Source: Actinoallomurus sp040655075
GTDB taxonomy: Bacteria > Actinomycetota > Actinomycetes > Streptosporangiales > Streptosporangiaceae
Length of the DNA stretch: 64,000 bases
Direction of reading: 5' to 3'
Assembly: GCF_040655075.1 (NCBI RefSeq)
Contig: NZ_JBFAJC010000035.1
Location: 1 to 64,000, forward strand
This document shows, one piece after another, positions 17,019-25,121 of this stretch. The notes under the pieces were generated by a model, which ran no database searches, was not told the DNA's origin, and saw only the letters and a list, made by a program, of their open reading frames with translations. Within the stretch, counting starts at the first letter, position 1. Each line of letters opens with the position of its first letter. The translations under genes and the position numbers were made by a program.

Positions 17019-18536
17019 TTACCGTGTCTCGTCCACGCTGGGCCTTCGGTGCGGGCGGACAAGACCGATGATCACGAGGGCACCGACGGTGATGAGACAG
17101 AGCCAGGCGAAGGTGTCGCCGATCAGGTCGTAGATCGTCGTGCCGCCGCGCGTCGGCACGTACGCCACGGTCGTCTGCTGATCGGTGGCGAAGTAGTCCG
17201 TGGTGGCCAGGACGCGTCCCTGCCGGTCGAAGGTGGCGGACACGCCCTCCGAGTCCTGGCGCACGAGCGCGTACCCGCCTTCGACGGCGCGCAGCGCGGC
17301 CTTCTCGGTGTGCGCGCGTCCGTACTCCCGCCAGTCGTGCGAGGGCACGAGCATGATGTCCGCGCGCACCCGCATCAGGTCGGGAAAGTCGGCGTCGTAG
17401 CAGATGACGTTCGCGATCCGGCCGTACGGCGTGTCGACGACCGACACACGCCCGTCTCCGGGGGTGAACGTCTCCGAGCCGGGGATCGGATGGGCCTTCT
17501 GGTAGGTCCACAGGACCTTTCCGTCGGGGCCGATGAAGACCGTCTCGTCGCGCCCGTAGGCGGGCGCGGTCGTGCTGTAGACGCCCAGGCCGATCTCGAG
17601 ATAGATCCTCGACCTTCGGGCCTCGTCCTGCGCCGCCGCGATGCTGGAGTGCTCATCGGCCTCGAGCGCCTTGACCCCCTCTTCGGGCCAGACCACGATC
17701 TTGGCACCGGCCTGGGCCTCCCGGCGGGTGGCCGCGAGCAGGTCGTCCTCCACCGCCTTCATGGCGGGCTCGACCGCTGAGGGAGGCGCGGCGGCAATGT
17801 CGCGACGGCTGCCGGGGATCCGCCCGATCGCCGCCTTCTGAGCCTCGGTCGCCTCCCGGCCGGGGCTGACGCCGGCGATCCGGACCGTCGCGTCGTCCTC
17901 CGGAGAGAAGGCGAGCCGGGCTCCGCCGCCGAGAATGACGACGGACAGCACGGTCCCGTACACGATGCCGCTGCGCGCCGACCGCCACGACGGGCTCTCC
18001 CAGAAGCGGTTGACGACGCTCGCGAACCAGGCGATCAGGAATCCGATCCCGTACGACCCGATGATCGAGGTGACCTGGAGCAGTGGCAGGTCGCCGTACT
18101 GGGTGACCGTCAGGGAGCCGTAGGCCGTGCCGAACGGCGACAGCAGCGTGATGAGGAATTCCGATCCGGCGATCGCCGCCGGAAATGTCAGCACCGACAT
18201 CCAGGGACGCAGCCGGCCCACGAGCAGCCGGTCGAGAAGGAACGGCAGCATCTGCAATACGCCGAGTCCGACCGCTCCCGCGATGATGACGGCGTTGAAG
18301 CCCATATTCGATTCGAATATCCAGAAGACCGCCGCGGCGACGTTGACCAGCAGGATCCATATCGCACCCGACCAGGCACGGCCGGTGCGGACGAAGCGCA
18401 GCAGCAGGACGGGGAAGATCCAGGCGGCGAGGGGGATGTCCCAACGGCCACCGACCGCGAACAGCATCGCCACGGCGCCGAGCGCCAGCAGCGAATATCG
18501 CACCCATATCGGCGTCGGACGCCGGTCGTCGTTCAT
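17019..18536 (-). CDS. Membrane carbon-nitrogen hydrolase, Lnt-like
   Basis: A 505-residue protein with about six N-terminal membrane helices, a nitrilase domain (about residues 220-475) and a final membrane helix. The nitrilase triad is visible: Glu in VWPEEGV, Lys in YQKAHPIPG and Cys in VICYDADFP. This is the architecture of apolipoprotein N-acyltransferase, which acylates the N-terminal cysteine of lipoproteins using phospholipid. Actinomycetes often carry several Lnt-like paralogues, so lipoprotein acylation by this copy is likely but unproved. It is divergent from the histidine kinase gene. Confidence 0.8.
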   Translation of the reverse strand: MNDDRRPTPIWVRYSLLALGAVAMLFAVGGRWDIPLAAWIFPVLLLRFVRTGRAWSGAIWILLVNVAAAVFWIFESNMGFNAVIIAGAVGLGVLQMLPFLLDRLLVGRLRPWMSVLTFPAAIAGSEFLITLLSPFGTAYGSLTVTQYGDLPLLQVTSIIGSYGIGFLIAWFASVVNRFWESPSWRSARSGIVYGTVLSVVILGGGARLAFSPEDDATVRIAGVSPGREATEAQKAAIGRIPGSRRDIAAAPPSAVEPAMKAVEDDLLAATRREAQAGAKIVVWPEEGVKALEADEHSSIAAAQDEARRSRIYLEIGLGVYSTTAPAYGRDETVFIGPDGKVLWTYQKAHPIPGSETFTPGDGRVSVVDTPYGRIANVICYDADFPDLMRVRADIMLVPSHDWREYGRAHTEKAALRAVEGGYALVRQDSEGVSATFDRQGRVLATTDYFATDQQTTVAYVPTRGGTTIYDLIGDTFAWLCLITVGALVIIGLVRPHRRPSVDETR

Positions 18537-18582
18537 TTCTTCATCGGCCCTTTCAGGCGAGAATCATCCGCGTGGGATGGCG

Positions 18583-18619
18583 TACGTTCGGAGGGTTCGT
18601 GGGACGCGATTCGAACGTA
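18583..18619. promoter_or_regulatory. Inverted repeat between Lnt-like and kinase genes
   Basis: TACGTTCG (18583-18590) and CGAACGTA (18612-18619) are exact complements 21 bp apart. They lie in the divergent promoter region, so they may bind a dimeric regulator such as the adjacent response regulator. Confidence 0.4.
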
Positions 18620-18724
18620 GGAGAGCTGGTAGGCACCCGGCGTCGTCCGCAGCGCCGATCTCTCGCCGGTCCGCGCAACTTTCGATGCGGCCCCGAGAAC
18701 GAGCAGGTGAGCACGGGGATCGCC

Positions 18725-18730
18725 TACCGT
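18725..18730 (+). promoter_or_regulatory. -10 hexamer of histidine kinase gene
   Basis: TACCGT lies 11 nt before ATG 18742. No Shine-Dalgarno sequence is visible, so a very short or absent leader is likely. Confidence 0.4.
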
Positions 18731-18741
18731 TGCCGTCGGAC

Positions 18742-19938
18742 ATGACGACTCACGTGACGGCCGGCCTGCGCCATGCGCGCATCTGGATCACCGGCAGACC
18801 ATGGCTGACCGACATCGCGCTCGGCGGCGGGCTCACCGTGTTCGACGTGGTGACCTTGCTGGGCAGGACACCGACGCCGAGCGCGGCCGGCCTGGCGCTC
18901 TGGGGACTGCAGACGGTTCCGCTGTTCTGGCGGCGGCACCACCCCCGCCTGGTGCTGGCCGCGGTGACCATGGGCTTCGTCCTCTTCGAGGTGCTCGACC
19001 CGGTGCCGGGGAAGACGCCGGGGCCCTACTTCCTGATCTTCGCCGTGTTCGCGCTGGCCCGGTGGTCCCCGGCGACGGTGAGCGTGCCGGGGACGCTGCT
19101 GTCCCTCGCCACCGCGGTGACGACAGAGCTGCTCAGCGGCCGATCCGGGCCACTCCGGCTCGACTCCCTCGAACCGGACACCGCGATGGCCTTCGTCGCG
19201 TTCCTGTCCATCGCCTGGCTCCTCGGGTACGGGGCACGGCGGATCGACCTCGGCACCCGCCGGCTCCGGGACCTCAACGACCGGCTCCGCGCGCAGCAGG
19301 AGATCAACGCACGTCAGGCCGTCGTCACCGAACGGGCCCGCATCGCCCGCGACCTCCACGACGTCGTCGCGCACCACGTCAGCGCGATCGCCGTACAGGC
19401 GCGCTCCGCCGAGGACGTGCTGGAGGACGATCCGCGGCTCGCCCTGCAGGGTGTGACGCGCATCGCCGAGACGGCCGACGTCGCCCTCGTGGAGATGCGC
19501 CGCATCCTCGGCCTGCTCGCCGCCCAGCGGGAGGATCCCGACCCCGAGCCCTCCCTTCGCCACGTCGACCGGCTCTTCGCGGCGGCGGAGGCGACCGGCT
19601 GCCGCGTGGCGGCGACGCTCGGGCCGTCGATCGACGCGGTTCCGTCCGCGGTCCAGGTCTCGGCCTACCGGATCCTGCAGGAGGCGTTGACCAACGTGAT
19701 CAAGCACGCCGCACCCGCCGACGTCCGGGTCGCCCTGCGCGCCGCCGACGCCGCGCTGACCGTCGAGGTGGAGAACGGGCCGGCCGCCGCGATCCACCGC
19801 CCCGTACCCGGCTCCGGCCGGGGGCTGATGGGCGTCCGCGAACGCGTCCTGGCCTTCGACGGCGCCCTGGAGGCCGGTCCGCGACCGGACGGCGGGTGGC
19901 GGGTCCACGCCACACTCCCTTTCCAGGGGGTCCGATGA
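18742..19938 (+). CDS. Sensor histidine kinase, NarL/DesK type
   Basis: A 398-residue kinase. The N-terminal 150 residues hold about four to five membrane helices with no large external sensor. The dimerisation/phosphoacceptor domain (HisKA_3) has ARDLHDVVAHHVSAIA with the phosphorylated histidine. The ATPase domain shows the N box LQEALTNVIKHA and the G-rich SGRGLMGVRER. The stop overlaps the response regulator ATG (ATGA at 19935). I start at ATG 18742, where the membrane domain begins. Such small kinases often sense membrane or envelope state; the signal here is unknown. Confidence 0.9.
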   Translation: MTTHVTAGLRHARIWITGRPWLTDIALGGGLTVFDVVTLLGRTPTPSAAGLALWGLQTVPLFWRRHHPRLVLAAVTMGFVLFEVLDPVPGKTPGPYFLIFAVFALARWSPATVSVPGTLLSLATAVTTELLSGRSGPLRLDSLEPDTAMAFVAFLSIAWLLGYGARRIDLGTRRLRDLNDRLRAQQEINARQAVVTERARIARDLHDVVAHHVSAIAVQARSAEDVLEDDPRLALQGVTRIAETADVALVEMRRILGLLAAQREDPDPEPSLRHVDRLFAAAEATGCRVAATLGPSIDAVPSAVQVSAYRILQEALTNVIKHAAPADVRVALRAADAALTVEVENGPAAAIHRPVPGSGRGLMGVRERVLAFDGALEAGPRPDGGWRVHATLPFQGVR

Positions 19939-20636
19939 CGATCCGGGTGCTCCTCGCCGACGATCAGGAGATGGTCCGGGCGGCGCTCCGTGCCGTCATC
20001 GACCGCCGCGAGGACCTGTGCGTCGTCGGTGAGGCCGCCGACGGCGGGCAGGCCGTCGACGCGGCCTTCCGCCTGCGGCCCGACGTCGTCGTCATGGACG
20101 TCCGCATGCCCGGCCTGACCGGGGTCGAGGCCACCGGCCGGATCCTCACCGGATGGCCGCCTCCCGACCCGCCGCCCCGCGTGCTCGTGCTCACCACCTT
20201 CGACCTGGACGAGTACGTGCACTCCGCGCTGCGCGCCGGCGCCTACGGCTTCCTGCTGAAGAACAGCCCGCCCGACCAGCTCGCACACGCGATCCGCGTC
20301 GTCGCCGGCGGCGAGGCCATGCTCGCCCCGAGCGTCACCCAACGGCTCATCACGACGTTCGCCGCGTTGCCCCTCGGCCTCCTCCCCGGCGCGCCGGCCC
20401 CCGCACCGGAACACCACGGACTCATCGACGCGCTCACCGAACGCGAACTGGAGGTCCTCATCCTCGTCGCACGGGGGCTGTCCAACCTGCAGATCGCCGA
20501 TGCGCTCGGACTGACGCAGGCCAACGTGAAAAGCCGCGTCAACCGCATCCTCACCCGCCTCGGCCTGGACAACCGCGTCCAGGCCGCGATCCTCGCGCAC
20601 GAGGCGGGCCTGCTCCCCCCGCGCGAGGAGACGTAG
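19935..20636 (+). CDS. NarL/FixJ-family response regulator
   Basis: A 233-residue regulator. The receiver has the acidic pair in LLADDQEMV, phospho-acceptor Asp in VVVMDVRMPG, and the conserved Thr and Lys in LTTFDL and FLLKNSPP. The C-terminal LuxR helix-turn-helix spans about residues 165-225 (TERELEVLILVARGLSN). It overlaps the kinase stop by four bases, so the pair forms one two-component system. Targets are not evident; the inverted repeat at 18583-18619 is one candidate. Confidence 0.92.
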   Translation: MTIRVLLADDQEMVRAALRAVIDRREDLCVVGEAADGGQAVDAAFRLRPDVVVMDVRMPGLTGVEATGRILTGWPPPDPPPRVLVLTTFDLDEYVHSALRAGAYGFLLKNSPPDQLAHAIRVVAGGEAMLAPSVTQRLITTFAALPLGLLPGAPAPAPEHHGLIDALTERELEVLILVARGLSNLQIADALGLTQANVKSRVNRILTRLGLDNRVQAAILAHEAGLLPPREET

Positions 20637-20663
20637 CGCTGCCCGGACGGTGAGGATGGCGCC

Positions 20664-21176
20664 ATGACATCTCTCGATCACGCGAAGCAGCACCGCCCGG
20701 CCGTACGGCCGGTGGCCCCAGATGACCTCGCCTGGCTGCGGGAGGTCTTCACCGAGCGCTGGGGAGGGGTGATCTCGGTGAGCCGGGGCGTCGCCCATGA
20801 CACGACCGCGATTCCCGGTTTCGTGGCCCATCTCGACGGGGACCGCGCGGGAGTGGCCACCTACCGGGTCGACGGTCCGGAGTGCGAGCTCGTCACACTC
20901 GACTCCGTACGGGAGGGCGTCGGCGTCGGCACCGCGCTCGTGGACGCCGTGGCCGAGGCCGCCCGCGCGGCCGGGCTGGTCCGGCTGTGGCTGGTGACGA
21001 CCAACGACAACCTGCGGGCGCTGCGCTTCTACCAGCGGTACGGCTTCGACCTCGTCGCCGTGCACCGTGACGCGGTCGCCCGGTCGCGCGCGCTGAAGCC
21101 GTCGATCCCCGAGACCGGCCTGGACGGCATCCCGATCCGTCATGAGCTGGAGCTCGAACTCCCGCTCCACCGGTGA
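20664..21176 (+). CDS. GNAT-family N-acetyltransferase
   Basis: A 170-residue acetyltransferase. The acetyl-CoA region reads SVREGVGVGTALVDAVAEAA, matching the R/Q-x-x-G-x-G/A loop in variant form, and the tail has LRALRFYQRYGFDL. A weak -10 GAGGAT lies 6 nt before ATG 20664. It follows the two-component genes with a 27-bp gap and ends 3 bp from the convergent membrane gene. Substrate is unknown. Confidence 0.85.
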   Translation: MTSLDHAKQHRPAVRPVAPDDLAWLREVFTERWGGVISVSRGVAHDTTAIPGFVAHLDGDRAGVATYRVDGPECELVTLDSVREGVGVGTALVDAVAEAARAAGLVRLWLVTTNDNLRALRFYQRYGFDLVAVHRDAVARSRALKPSIPETGLDGIPIRHELELELPLHR

Positions 21177-21179
21177 GCG

Positions 21180-21707
21180 TCAGAGAGGCTCGCGGTACCA
21201 GCGGCGGTGCACCCACGGCTCCACCACGAGGACCCCGGCGGCCGCCGTGACGGCCGCCGTCCAGATGAGCCAGTCCCGCGCGCCGAGGCCGGCGGCCGCC
21301 ACCGCCGCCGCCACCACGGCCGGGCGGGCGAGGGTTAGCGGGCCGAGCCCGACGAGGATCACGAACGTGCTCTCGCGCATGGGCAGCAGCCAGTACGCCG
21401 CGAGCGAGAGGATCACGACCGCGGCATAGGGCGCCACCACGGCGAGCATCCTCGTCCCCGCCTCGACCAGATCCCCGTACCAGTGGCCCTCCCCCGCCGC
21501 TCCGGTCAGCGACACCACTGCGGTGGCGGCGAGGCCCGGCACCGACACGGCCGCGCCGCGCCGGGCCGCCGCAAGGGCGTAGTCCCGTTTGTGGATCCGC
21601 GCGTTACGCCCCGTCGCCGCGCGGAATCCGGCGAAAGCTCCGTCGACGACGGCCAGGCCGCCCAGGAGCACGGGCACCGTGACGGCCGGGATCGGCAGCC
21701 ACGTCAC
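21180..21707 (-). CDS. Hypothetical multi-pass membrane protein
   Basis: A 175-residue protein with about five hydrophobic helices (near residues 5-25, 50-70, 85-108, 114-138 and 142-160). Arg/Lys-rich loops around RNARIHKRDY suggest topology with that loop inside. GTG 21707 overlaps the stop of the upstream methyltransferase frame (GTGA), so the two were one operon. No family is recognised. If the upstream frameshift lowers translation to that stop, coupling to this gene would suffer. Confidence 0.65.
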   Translation of the reverse strand: MTWLPIPAVTVPVLLGGLAVVDGAFAGFRAATGRNARIHKRDYALAAARRGAAVSVPGLAATAVVSLTGAAGEGHWYGDLVEAGTRMLAVVAPYAAVVILSLAAYWLLPMRESTFVILVGLGPLTLARPAVVAAAVAAAGLGARDWLIWTAAVTAAAGVLVVEPWVHRRWYREPL

Positions 21708-21748
21708 CGGCCAACCCCCTCCGGACCATCGTCGCGGCCATCCCGCAC

Positions 21749-21916
21749 GCCGCCGGCCGCCTTCCGCACGTCACCGGCCCCCTCTTGCACGTCACCAGCC
21801 GCCTTCGGCGCGCCACCGGCCCCCTCTCGTACGACACCAGCCGCCTTCGATGCGCCACCGGCCTTCTTCCGTATGCCACCGGCCCCCTGCCGCCCGCCAC
21901 CGGCGTCCTCTCGTAC
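21749..21916 (-). repeat. Eight degenerate 21-bp units coding a heptad repeat
   Basis: On the minus strand, in the restored methyltransferase frame, eight consecutive 7-residue units read like VREDAGG, IRKKAGG, VREGAGG, VQEGAGD and VRKAAGG. The pattern is hydrophobic-charged-x-x-A-G-G/D. Such a tail could be a flexible or coiled, alternately charged linker. It is not part of the methyltransferase fold. Confidence 0.75.
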
Positions 21917-22320
21917 GCCGTCGGCCCCGACGAGGCCGCGGGCCCGCCGGCCGAGCGCGCGCTGCGCCTCTTCGACCAGCTCGGGTCGCATCCCGACGAC
22001 GGGCCGCATCGAGGCGCAGAAGGGGTTCGTATGCCGGATCGGCTCGAAGAGGAAGACGCGCATGCCGGTCGCCCGCGACGCGGCGTCCAGGAGCACCTGG
22101 TCGCCGTGCGCCCGCTTCGCCGAGGCGACCCCGTCGTGCCGGCCCAGCGGCTCGCGCATGCGGGCGCGATGGAACACCCGTGCCCCGAGCGGAGCCAGGC
22201 GGGTCGCCGCGATGTCGTAGTGCACGAACCCGGCGGTGCCCGGCCGATCCTGGGCCTGGAAGAACCCGGCCAGCGACTCGGCGGGGAAGTGGTGCAGGAC
22301 TCCGCTGGAGATGTAGAGCG

Positions 22321-22372
22321 TCGCCGGCTCGGTGAGGCCGAAGGCGTCGCCGGCTCGGTGAGGCCGAAGGCG
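22321..22372. repeat. Exact 26-bp tandem duplication
   Basis: The 26-bp unit beginning TCGCCGGCTCGGTGAGG at 22321 is repeated without change at 22347. Because 26 is not a multiple of three it shifts the methyltransferase frame. Perfect identity points to a recent event or to an assembly or strain-specific change. Confidence 0.9.
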
Positions 22373-22857
22373 TCGCCGAGGACGAACCGGCAGGTCAGCC
22401 CCTCGTCCTCGGCGAGTCTGGTGGCCTCGGCGACGAGGACGGGGTTGAAGTCGACCCCGACCAGTTCGACGTCGCCGCCGAGTTCGCCCGACGCGGCCAG
22501 CGCCCTCGTCACGTACCCGATGCCGCACCCCACGTCGACGATCCGCGGCGGCCCCGCTCCGGCCCGGCGCGCGGCGGCGACCAGCGGCGCCAGCAGTTCG
22601 GCGAAGCGCCGCGCCATGTGCAACTCCTCTGCGAGCCGCTGCAGTTCGGTGTGGACCCGCACGAACAACCGGTCCACCGCGGCGGGCTCCAGGAGCTCCC
22701 CCGAGGCGGGCATCCGCTCGACGATCCGTACGGCGCGCCGGTGCCCCGCCTCGCGCAGCCGCGCGATGACGTCGCGCTTGAGGATCGGCGCACGTTCCCC
22801 GGTCACCGGGTCCCATGCGCCGATCAGGTCGGAGATCTCCAGGACGGGCATGGTCGG

Positions 22858-22863
22858 ACCTTA
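22858..22863 (-). promoter_or_regulatory. -10 hexamer of methyltransferase gene (leaderless type)
   Basis: TAAGGT on the minus strand lies 6 nt before ATG 22851. Confidence 0.45.
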
Positions 22864-22884
22864 GCCCGTGGAAGTCCCTTCGAG

Positions 22885-23643
22885 TCAGGCGCTGGCGCCC
22901 CCGTCGAGGACCAGGTCGTGGCCGACGGTGAAGCCCGCTTCCGGTGAGGCAAGCCAGAGCACCGCGGCGGCGGCCTCGGCGAGGGTCCCGGCCCTGCCGA
23001 TCGGCAGCGCGCTCTTGAGGCGTTCGGCGCGGTCGGCCTCGGTCTCGCCCGGCCGCAGGGACATGGACGTCTCGATCGGGCCGGGGCTGAGGGCGTTGAT
23101 GCGGATGCCCTCCCCGATGTACTCCTTGGCGGCCGCGCGGGTCAGCGTGCTCACCGCCGCCTTGGACGCGGCGTACGCGCCGAGGAACGGCAGCCGCATG
23201 TGCGCTCCGAGGTTGGACGCGGTGTTGACGATGACGCCGCCGCCGTTGGCGCGCATGTGGGCGATCTCGTGCCTCATGCAGAGGAAGACGCCGGTCACGT
23301 TGACGGAGAGCTGGCGGTCCCAGGCGGACTCGTCCAGGTCGGCGAGCGGGCCGGCCGCGAGGACGCCCGCGTTGTTGAACGCGATGTGCAGGCCGCCGTG
23401 GCGTTCGACGGTGGTCGTGACGAGCCGGGCGACGTCCTCGGAGGAGGACACGTCGGCCGGCATCGCGCTCGCCCGGCCGCCCTCGGTCTCGATCAGTGTC
23501 ACGGTCTCGTCGAGCGGCTCGGCCTGGCGTCCGGCGACCACCACCGTCGCGCCCTCCCGGGCGAACGCGAGCGCGGTCGCCCGGCCGATTCCGGAGCCTC
23601 CGCCGGTGATGAGGGCCACCTTGCCGGTGAAACGAACGGACAT
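22885..23643 (-). CDS. SDR-family oxidoreductase (classical)
   Basis: A 252-residue short-chain dehydrogenase. It has the cofactor motif TGGGSGIG (about residues 13-20), NNAG (about 90-93), the active-site Ser in VNTASNLG, and YAASK with the catalytic Tyr and Lys. The C-terminal SPGPIETSM and GHDLVLDGG segments are standard. AAGGAG precedes ATG 23643. The MFS transporter lies 17 bp upstream on the same strand, so the two probably form an operon in which the enzyme may act on the transported compound. Substrate is unknown. Confidence 0.92.
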   Translation of the reverse strand: MSVRFTGKVALITGGGSGIGRATALAFAREGATVVVAGRQAEPLDETVTLIETEGGRASAMPADVSSSEDVARLVTTTVERHGGLHIAFNNAGVLAAGPLADLDESAWDRQLSVNVTGVFLCMRHEIAHMRANGGGVIVNTASNLGAHMRLPFLGAYAASKAAVSTLTRAAAKEYIGEGIRINALSPGPIETSMSLRPGETEADRAERLKSALPIGRAGTLAEAAAAVLWLASPEAGFTVGHDLVLDGGASA

Positions 23644-23660
23644 TCCGTGTTCTCCTTTGC

Positions 23661-25004
23661 TTACTCGGTACGGCGCGGGAGCGCCGCGTACACCGCGGTG
23701 GTCAGCAGGGCGACGGCGGCGACGCGCAGCGCGTACGCGTAGCCGCTCGCCGGGTCGGGCGAGTGGGCGGTGGCGAGGGAGACGAGCACCGCCAGGCCGA
23801 TGGGCGGGCCGATCTCCATCGCCGTGTTCACCAGGCCGCCCGCCAGGCCGGTCTGGTCCTCGCGCACGTCGTGCATCGCGGCGAGCAGGGCGGCGGAGAA
23901 CGTCGTCCCGGCCCCGAAGGGGAAGACGATCAGTCCGGCGTACGGCACGTCGAGGAGGCTGAGCAGGACGAGACCGGCGGCGGCCGTGACCAGTCCCAGC
24001 GCCAGGGCGCGACGGGCGCCGAGGGAAGGGACGAGCCGTCCGGCGACGGGACCGGAGGCGAGGAGGGCCGGGGCGGGCAGCAGGAAGACGGCCGACGTCC
24101 GCAGCGGCGACAGGCCGCGTACCTGCTGCAGGTGGAGGGAGAGCATGAAGAACGCCGTGGCCATGGACGCCGCGCAGAGCGTGACGGCGAGCACCGGCAG
24201 CAGGCGCCCGCGCAGGAACGGCAAGGGCATCAGCGGGGCCGGTGACCGCCGCTCGGCCAGGGCGAACAGCGCGAGGAGCACGACGCCCACCAGGACCGAC
24301 CTGCCGGAGCGCTCCAGCCCATAGATCATCGCGCCGAGACCGGTGGTCACCAGCGTGGCGCCGAGCCAGTCGATTCGCCTCTCGGCCGGCGGACGATCGG
24401 CCGGGAACAGTCTCCACGCCGCGCCGAACGCGACGGCCGAGACCGCGACCGGGACGGCGAACACCCACCGCCAGGGCACCCAGGTGATCACCACACCGGA
24501 CAGCACGGTCCCGGCGGTGGCGCCGGCGCTGCTCAGCACACCCCAGACCGCCATGGCCCGCGCTCGGCGCCGGGGCTCGGGGAAGACCGTACCGACCAGT
24601 GCCAGCGCCGCCGGTGCCGTCAGCGCCGCGCCGATCCCCTGGGCGAACCGGGCGAGCAGCAGCAGATCCGTCCAGGGGGCCACGCCGGCGGCGGCCGAGG
24701 CGAGGCCGAACACCGCCGTGCCCGTGGCGAAGACCCTTCGGCGTCCCCAGGCGTCCGCCAGCCGTCCACCCAGGAGCAACAGGCCTCCGAACGCCAGACC
24801 GTAGGCGGACGTGACCAGCACCATCGCCGCGTCGTCCAGGCGCAGGTCCCGCCGGATGGCGGGCAACGCCACGGTGATCACAGTGATCGTCGCGATCAAC
24901 GTGACCTGCACGGCCCCGAGCATCGTGAAGACAAGCGCCGATCTTTTCAGATCGTTCGTTCTGTTTTCGGGGCGGATGGTCAGCAACTGCCGAGCTCTCG
25001 ACAC
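23661..25004 (-). CDS. MFS drug-efflux-type transporter (DHA-like)
   Basis: A 447-residue major facilitator with about 12-14 membrane helices. Motif A is GGRLADAWGRRRVF after helix 2. Motif C-like glycines appear in GATAGTVLSGVVI. It resembles proton-driven multidrug efflux pumps. The listed GTG at 25004 is the longest start; an internal ATG about 28 codons in, right before the first helix, is also plausible. It is followed 17 bp later by an SDR. A perfect palindrome upstream (25042-25055) may bind its regulator. Confidence 0.85.
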   Translation of the reverse strand: MSRARQLLTIRPENRTNDLKRSALVFTMLGAVQVTLIATITVITVALPAIRRDLRLDDAAMVLVTSAYGLAFGGLLLLGGRLADAWGRRRVFATGTAVFGLASAAAGVAPWTDLLLLARFAQGIGAALTAPAALALVGTVFPEPRRRARAMAVWGVLSSAGATAGTVLSGVVITWVPWRWVFAVPVAVSAVAFGAAWRLFPADRPPAERRIDWLGATLVTTGLGAMIYGLERSGRSVLVGVVLLALFALAERRSPAPLMPLPFLRGRLLPVLAVTLCAASMATAFFMLSLHLQQVRGLSPLRTSAVFLLPAPALLASGPVAGRLVPSLGARRALALGLVTAAAGLVLLSLLDVPYAGLIVFPFGAGTTFSAALLAAMHDVREDQTGLAGGLVNTAMEIGPPIGLAVLVSLATAHSPDPASGYAYALRVAAVALLTTAVYAALPRRTE

Positions 25005-25041
25005 TCTGTGGACCCTAGCGATATCTAGATCGACCGGTCAA

Positions 25042-25055
25042 ATATCGCGCGATAT
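25042..25055. promoter_or_regulatory. 14-bp perfect palindrome in divergent promoter
   Basis: ATATCGCGCGATAT is fully self-complementary and lies between the leftward MFS operon and the rightward lyase gene. A second near-palindrome, CGATATCTAGATCG, sits just to its left near 25019-25032. Together they look like an operator pair, but no regulator gene is adjacent. Confidence 0.55.
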
Positions 25056-25121
25056 CCGTCGACCGACGCCCCGGGGGAAATCGGATGGCGCACGTTCTGG
25101 GCACCATGGGACGATCCGCCG

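Larger units (their letters stand above)
21704..22851 (-). pseudogene. SAM methyltransferase broken by a 26-bp tandem duplication
   Basis: From ATG 22851 the frame encodes a class I methyltransferase with motif I IVDVGCGIGYVT and strand-2 ELVGVDFNP. At DAFGLTEPAT the reading frame is lost, because an exact 26-bp unit (22321-22346) is repeated at 22347-22372. Removing one copy restores a 373-residue protein continuing LYISSGVLHHFPAESLAGFF and ending at 21704. As sequenced, translation runs off frame to about 21604. The restored C-terminus carries eight 7-residue repeats. The gene is either newly inactivated or switched by slippage. Substrate is unknown. Confidence 0.8.

Noticed and set aside
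18127..18741. Extended N-terminus of the histidine kinase
   Set aside because: The open frame extends upstream across the Lnt-like gene on the other strand; the membrane domain starts at ATG 18742 and a -10 hexamer lies in front of it.
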